A stretch of DNA of 64,000 nucleotides from Candidatus Blautia intestinavium (GTDB lineage Bacteria > Bacillota > Clostridia > Lachnospirales > Lachnospiraceae). The first letter of the stretch is position 1, and every line of letters starts with the position of its first letter. A program made the position numbers and the translations under genes. Where the stretch lies: positions 1 to 64,000 of the forward strand of contig DXGV01000059.1 in the NCBI GenBank assembly GCA_019113745.1. The letters are read 5' to 3'. The notes below the pieces were generated by a model. That model ran no database searches and was not told the origin of the DNA. It saw only the letters and a list, made by a program, of their open reading frames with translations. This document shows, piece by piece, positions 60,810 through 64,000 of the stretch.

Positions 60810-62401
60810 CGGAAAGGAAACGAAACGACATGGAGACGATCAATACCCAGGGACTCAGCGAGAAAGTTTATCTCTGTCTGGACGCTCCCACAGAGGAGGA
60901 ACACGCCAGCGATCAGCTAAGAATTATCCGGGGCCTGGAAGAAAAAGGATACAGAAATGTTCGCTTATCACTGGAGGCGCTCAGAGAGATTTATCCTCTC
61001 TGCCGGGATGCCGGATGGAAGATTACGGCGACGCTTATTCATAAAGGCGGGGAGAATCTTGTGATTTCTCTGGAAAAGGGCGACGGAACAGACTGTCATT
61101 ACGGGCTGGCTGTGGATTACGGCTCCACGACGATCGTCATGCAGGTGGTGGACATGAACAGCGGGAAGGTGCTGGCTCAGGAAAGCGCGATAAATGGACA
61201 GACAGCCTGCGGAGCGGATATTCTTACGCGGATCACCTACGGTATGGAAAGCACGGAGCATAAAAGAGAGCTTCGCCAGGTTACGGCAAAGACTTTTTGC
61301 ATTCTTCTTGAAGGGCTGGCAGAGAAAACAGGCATCCGGACAAAGGAATGTCCTGTTATGGTGGTCTCAGGAAATACTACGATGGTACATTTTCTTCTGG
61401 AGCTGGACGCATGGACAGTATTCTCTTCGCCTTACGCCCCTGTGACAACAGAACCGGGCTTTTTCCGGGGAAAAGATCTGGGACTGGATTTTTCCGGGGA
61501 GGTGTTCTTTATGCCGGGAATATCCAACTATGTAGGCGGGGATATTGTCAGTGGGCTTCTCCTGATGGACTTTTACAAAAAAGACGAGACAGGGCTGTTT
61601 TTTGATATCGGTACGAACGGAGAACTGGTGATCGGAAACAGAGAGTGGCTGCTTGCCGGAGCGGGGGCGGCCGGTCCCGCTCTGGAGGGAGATATCAGCC
61701 GCTACGGAATACGGGCCTGCCCGGGCGCCATCGACACTGTGCGCATTGAAGGGGAGGAGCTGACGTTTACTACTATTGGCGGGAAAAAGCCGGTTGGGAT
61801 CTGCGGCTCCGGAATCATCGACCTTCTGGCGCAGATGAGACTGAACGGCTGGGTGGACATTGCCGGGAACCTGGTTCCGGAGGCTTCCCCCAGGATCAGG
61901 TATCTGGAAGAAGAGGGAGAGTACGGCGCTGTTTATGCGCTGGAAGAAGAGTCAGAAGAAAGAATTCCCCTTTATTTTTCTCAGACGGATATCCGCCAGT
62001 ATATAGATACCAAGGCGGCGGCTCATACCATGCTGGACTGTCTTCTGGAAAGCGCCGGATGTACGGAAGAAGACATCGGGCATTATTATCTGTCCGGCGC
62101 GTTCTGCGCCCACGGAAATCTTGAGTCGGCCATTACGGTGGGGATTTTTCCGGACGTGCCGCTGGAAAGGTATTCCGCTCTCAGCAACGCGTCTCTTGAC
62201 GGAGCAAGGACGCTGCTTCTTGACAGAAGCCGCATGGAGGATATCGCGTATTTGAGAGAAAACGTATACAGCGTTCAGTTTGCTTCCATGCCGGATTTTA
62301 TTGTCCGCATGCAGGCGGCGAAGTTTATTCCTCATACGGATATGGAGAAATATCCTACAGTGAAAAAGAAACTGGAACAACGAAAAAACAGCAGAGTTTG
62401 A
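60806..62401 (+). CDS. ASKHA-domain protein related to corrinoid-enzyme activators, without the Fe-S domain
   Basis: A 531-residue protein. The actin-like ATPase fold begins GLAVDYGSTTIVMQVVDMNS and includes QTACGADILTRITYGME, GNTTMVHFLL, YVGGDIVSGLL, GLFFDIGTNGELVIG, GICGSGIIDLLAQM and a C-terminal FCAHGNLESAITVGIFPDVP. Full-length activators (RamA/RACE) carry an N-terminal 2Fe-2S ferredoxin domain that supplies electrons for cobalt; here the first 95 residues lack a cysteine cluster. No corrinoid methyltransferase is nearby. It could work with a separate electron donor or on another target. The start overlaps yolD. Confidence 0.8.
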   Translation: MTERKRNDMETINTQGLSEKVYLCLDAPTEEEHASDQLRIIRGLEEKGYRNVRLSLEALREIYPLCRDAGWKITATLIHKGGENLVISLEKGDGTDCHYGLAVDYGSTTIVMQVVDMNSGKVLAQESAINGQTACGADILTRITYGMESTEHKRELRQVTAKTFCILLEGLAEKTGIRTKECPVMVVSGNTTMVHFLLELDAWTVFSSPYAPVTTEPGFFRGKDLGLDFSGEVFFMPGISNYVGGDIVSGLLLMDFYKKDETGLFFDIGTNGELVIGNREWLLAGAGAAGPALEGDISRYGIRACPGAIDTVRIEGEELTFTTIGGKKPVGICGSGIIDLLAQMRLNGWVDIAGNLVPEASPRIRYLEEEGEYGAVYALEEESEERIPLYFSQTDIRQYIDTKAAAHTMLDCLLESAGCTEEDIGHYYLSGAFCAHGNLESAITVGIFPDVPLERYSALSNASLDGARTLLLDRSRMEDIAYLRENVYSVQFASMPDFIVRMQAAKFIPHTDMEKYPTVKKKLEQRKNSRV

Positions 62402-62417
62402 AGGGAGAATGAAGATT

Positions 62418-62885
62418 ATGCTGGAAGTGGGAACAAAGGCGCCGGATTTTGAACTGCCGGACCAGAACGGAACAATGCACACACTGGAAGAGTACAGAGG
62501 GAAAAAGGTGATCCTGTATTTTTACCCCAGAGACAACACTCCGGGCTGCACAAAGCAGGCATGCGGTTTTGGGGAGCTGTATCCTCAGTTTATGGAAAAA
62601 GGAGCGGTGGTACTGGGAGTCAGTAAGGACAGCGTAGCCTCCCATAAGAAATTCGAGGAAAAATACAGCCTGCCTTTTACGCTTTTGTCCGATACGGAGC
62701 TGAACTGTATCCAGGCATACGATGTCTGGAAGGAAAAGAATATGTACGGCAAAAAGACCATGGGCGTTGTGCGCACCACCTATCTGATCGACGAAGAGGG
62801 TGTGATCGTAAAAGCCTTCGGCAAAGTAAAAGCCGCGGATAATCCGGCGCAGATGCTGGCGGAGCTTTCAGAGGATGAAAATTAA
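62418..62885 (+). CDS. bcp: Thiol peroxidase of the Bcp/PrxQ type
   Basis: A 155-residue peroxiredoxin. The peroxidatic Cys is in YPRDNTPGCTKQACGFGELY, and a second Cys five residues on fits the PrxQ resolving position. KAPDFELPDQNG opens the fold and VVRTTYLIDEEGVI closes it. It reduces hydrogen and organic peroxides with thioredoxin. The chosen ATG at 62418 is ten bases after GGGAGA; the ATG nine bases earlier overlaps that site. Confidence 0.92.
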   Translation: MLEVGTKAPDFELPDQNGTMHTLEEYRGKKVILYFYPRDNTPGCTKQACGFGELYPQFMEKGAVVLGVSKDSVASHKKFEEKYSLPFTLLSDTELNCIQAYDVWKEKNMYGKKTMGVVRTTYLIDEEGVIVKAFGKVKAADNPAQMLAELSEDEN

Positions 62886-62957
62886 GGAGGAAATAAAAAA
62901 GGCAGTCCGGAAATCTGATGCTGCCAGGATGAAAGGAGGGAAAGAAGGGACAGGATT

Positions 62958-63743
62958 ATGAAGATCATAATTTCTCCTGCGAAAAAAATGAATACGGATA
63001 CAGATTTCCCCGCAGCGCCGAGGATCCCTGTATTTCTGGATAAAACAAGGGTACTGATGCAGGCGGTGCGGGAGCTTTCCCAGGCGGAGGCAAAGGCGGT
63101 ATGGAAATGTAACGACAAGCTTGCACAGTTGAATTACAGACGCTTTCAGTCCATGGATCTGGAACGGGGGCTGACTCCCGCTGTCCTTTCCTACGAGGGT
63201 CTGCAGTACCAGCATATGGCTCCGGCGGTATTTTCAGAAACCGCTTTGCAGTACATAGAAGAACATCTGAGGATACTGTCCGGTTTTTACGGCGTCCTGA
63301 AGCCTTTTGACGGAGTGACGCCCTACCGGCTGGAAATGCAGGCAAAGCTTTCTGTAAACGGCAAAAAGGATCTGTATGATTTCTGGGGAGACAGCCTGTA
63401 TCGGGAACTGACAAAAGACGGAGACAGAACTATTGTCAATCTTGCCTCAAAAGAGTACGCGAAAGCGGTGGAAAAATATTTGTCCCCGGAGGATCGGTTT
63501 ATTACAGTGGAATTCGGGGAGCTGACAGAGGGAAAGGTAAAGCAGAAAGGTACTTTTGCGAAAATGGCCCGGGGAGAGATGGTCCGGTTTATGGCGGAGA
63601 ATCAGGTGGAAGATGTGGAAAAACTCCGGGATTTTCAGGGCCTTGGCCTGAGTTATTGTGGAAAACTTTCCGATGACAGCAGATATGTATTTGTGAAGCA
63701 GGGGCGGGAAAACCGCATTAGCTTTCATAGAGTCACTGGATGA
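62958..63743 (+). CDS. yaaA: Peroxide stress protein YaaA (DUF328)
   Basis: A 261-residue DNA-binding protein of the YaaA family, known in Escherichia coli to limit intracellular iron and DNA damage under peroxide. Signatures: IIISPAKKMNTDTDFPAAPR, the FNGPVY-equivalent YEGLQYQHM, RILSGFYGVLKPFDGVTPYR-LEM and VNLASKEYAKAV. Its position just after the peroxidase gene fits a common peroxide theme. The site AGAAGGGACAGG precedes the ATG. The last codons overlap the next start by ATGA. Confidence 0.92.
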   Translation: MKIIISPAKKMNTDTDFPAAPRIPVFLDKTRVLMQAVRELSQAEAKAVWKCNDKLAQLNYRRFQSMDLERGLTPAVLSYEGLQYQHMAPAVFSETALQYIEEHLRILSGFYGVLKPFDGVTPYRLEMQAKLSVNGKKDLYDFWGDSLYRELTKDGDRTIVNLASKEYAKAVEKYLSPEDRFITVEFGELTEGKVKQKGTFAKMARGEMVRFMAENQVEDVEKLRDFQGLGLSYCGKLSDDSRYVFVKQGRENRISFHRVTG

Positions 63744-64000
63744 GCAGACGGTTTTGTGATATTAAATGTGAGCAGAAAAAAGCAAGTCTGTTTGGTTCCT
63801 TTGCAAAAGATACCTATAACGAGGACAGCGACTATGATTTTTATGTTGTAGTACCGGATGATGCCGGAAATAAGATCGAGCTGTCCCAGAAAGCATATAA
63901 ATCGCTCCGTGGAATCAGGAAACGTCCGGTAGATATTGTGGTAGGATATGAATCCTCTTTTGATATAAGGGCGAAGGAAAATACTCTTGAAAAGGTTGTG
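63740..64000 (+). CDS. MNT-type nucleotidyltransferase, partial at window edge
   Basis: The frame from ATG 63740 runs off the end with 87 codons. It has the nucleotidyltransferase signature LFGSFAKDTYNEDSDYDFYV (GSx-n-DxD) and RGIRKRPVDIVVGYESSF with the third acidic residue. Stand-alone proteins of this kind are often antitoxins paired with HEPN toxins. The N-terminus before LFGS is short and unlike relatives, which have a 20-30 residue helix, so the gene may be truncated at its start. The ATGA overlap with yaaA could be fortuitous. Confidence 0.65.
   Translation, partial: MSRRFCDIKCEQKKASLFGSFAKDTYNEDSDYDFYVVVPDDAGNKIELSQKAYKSLRGIRKRPVDIVVGYESSFDIRAKENTLEKVV

Noticed and set aside
62875-62961. 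A 28-codon plus-strand frame between bcp and yaaA
   Set aside because: It lies mostly in the yaaA leader and overlaps the end of bcp; its only ribosome-site-like sequence lies inside the frame and serves the next gene.
1-64000. tRNA, rRNA, CRISPR arrays, insertion sequences, prophage genes
   Set aside because: None were seen. The only clear mobile element is the group II intron at 56908-58809.

Overview
The window looks like chromosomal DNA from a gut Firmicute of the Lachnospiraceae type. The protein families, strong purine-rich ribosome binding sites, mixed ATG/TTG/GTG starts, a Pho box, Rex-type operators and a Gram-positive LexA-like box all fit. No rRNA, tRNA or CRISPR array was seen. 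Most of it is ordinary housekeeping sequence, with a few accessory patches and gene remnants between the operons.

Layout. 0-2.4 kb: a histidine phosphatase, a J-domain protein and decayed intergenic DNA with a GcvT remnant. 2.4-8.4 kb: the phosphate operon pstS-pstC-pstA-pstB-phoU-phoR, headed by a Pho box and lacking an adjacent response regulator. 8.4-10.6 kb (minus strand): a small Cys-rich protein, a YitT protein and an RNA-type methyltransferase. 10.7-16.1 kb: a MocR-type aminotransferase, then a cell-wall group (inactive-looking L,D-transpeptidase, ddl, murF). 16.2-23.5 kb: a two-component-system remnant, a GH36 alpha-galactosidase, a membrane protein behind a long 5' hairpin, an AbiEi antitoxin remnant with its palindromic operator, a 2-hydroxyacid dehydrogenase, an acyltransferase and small conserved genes. 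23.5-28.1 kb: a large aconitase-family hydratase, then 1.3 kb without a gene that carries a consensus promoter and a long, purine-rich, hairpin-filled segment, which I read as a candidate large structured RNA; an RluA-type pseudouridine synthase follows. 28.2-33 kb: an orphan sugar-binding protein, a sodium symporter with an aminotransferase, and a small alarmone synthetase. 33.2-38.5 kb: adhE behind two Rex-like sites, a phosphotransferase and a MATE pump. 38.5-41 kb: dispersed palindromic repeats, tandem 12-mers and a HTH/AAA/nuclease-like protein. 41.2-54.4 kb: typA, an SSB-like protein, a CobO-like ATPase with dapA-dapB, an acidic lipoprotein, a eukaryote-type HisA with a TetR regulator, a radical SAM protein, an orphan RfbF, and small hydrolases. 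54.6-64 kb: an AgrA/AgrC-like pair, an SOS-type operon (LexA-like box, Y-family polymerase, YolD) interrupted by a group II intron, an ASKHA activator, bcp, yaaA and a nucleotidyltransferase running off the end.

The most interesting points are: (1) the group II intron sits exactly between the Shine-Dalgarno sequence and the start codon of the SOS polymerase, and its apparent EBS1 is the same string as the 16S anti-Shine-Dalgarno core; (2) the 26.3-27.1 kb large RNA candidate; (3) a family of palindromic intergenic repeats seen at least five times; (4) a phosphate-binding protein whose two halves are in swapped order and which has no lipobox; (5) an L,D-transpeptidase that has lost both its active-site His and Cys. 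All functional statements rest on reading the sequence and on recall of families; no search was run.
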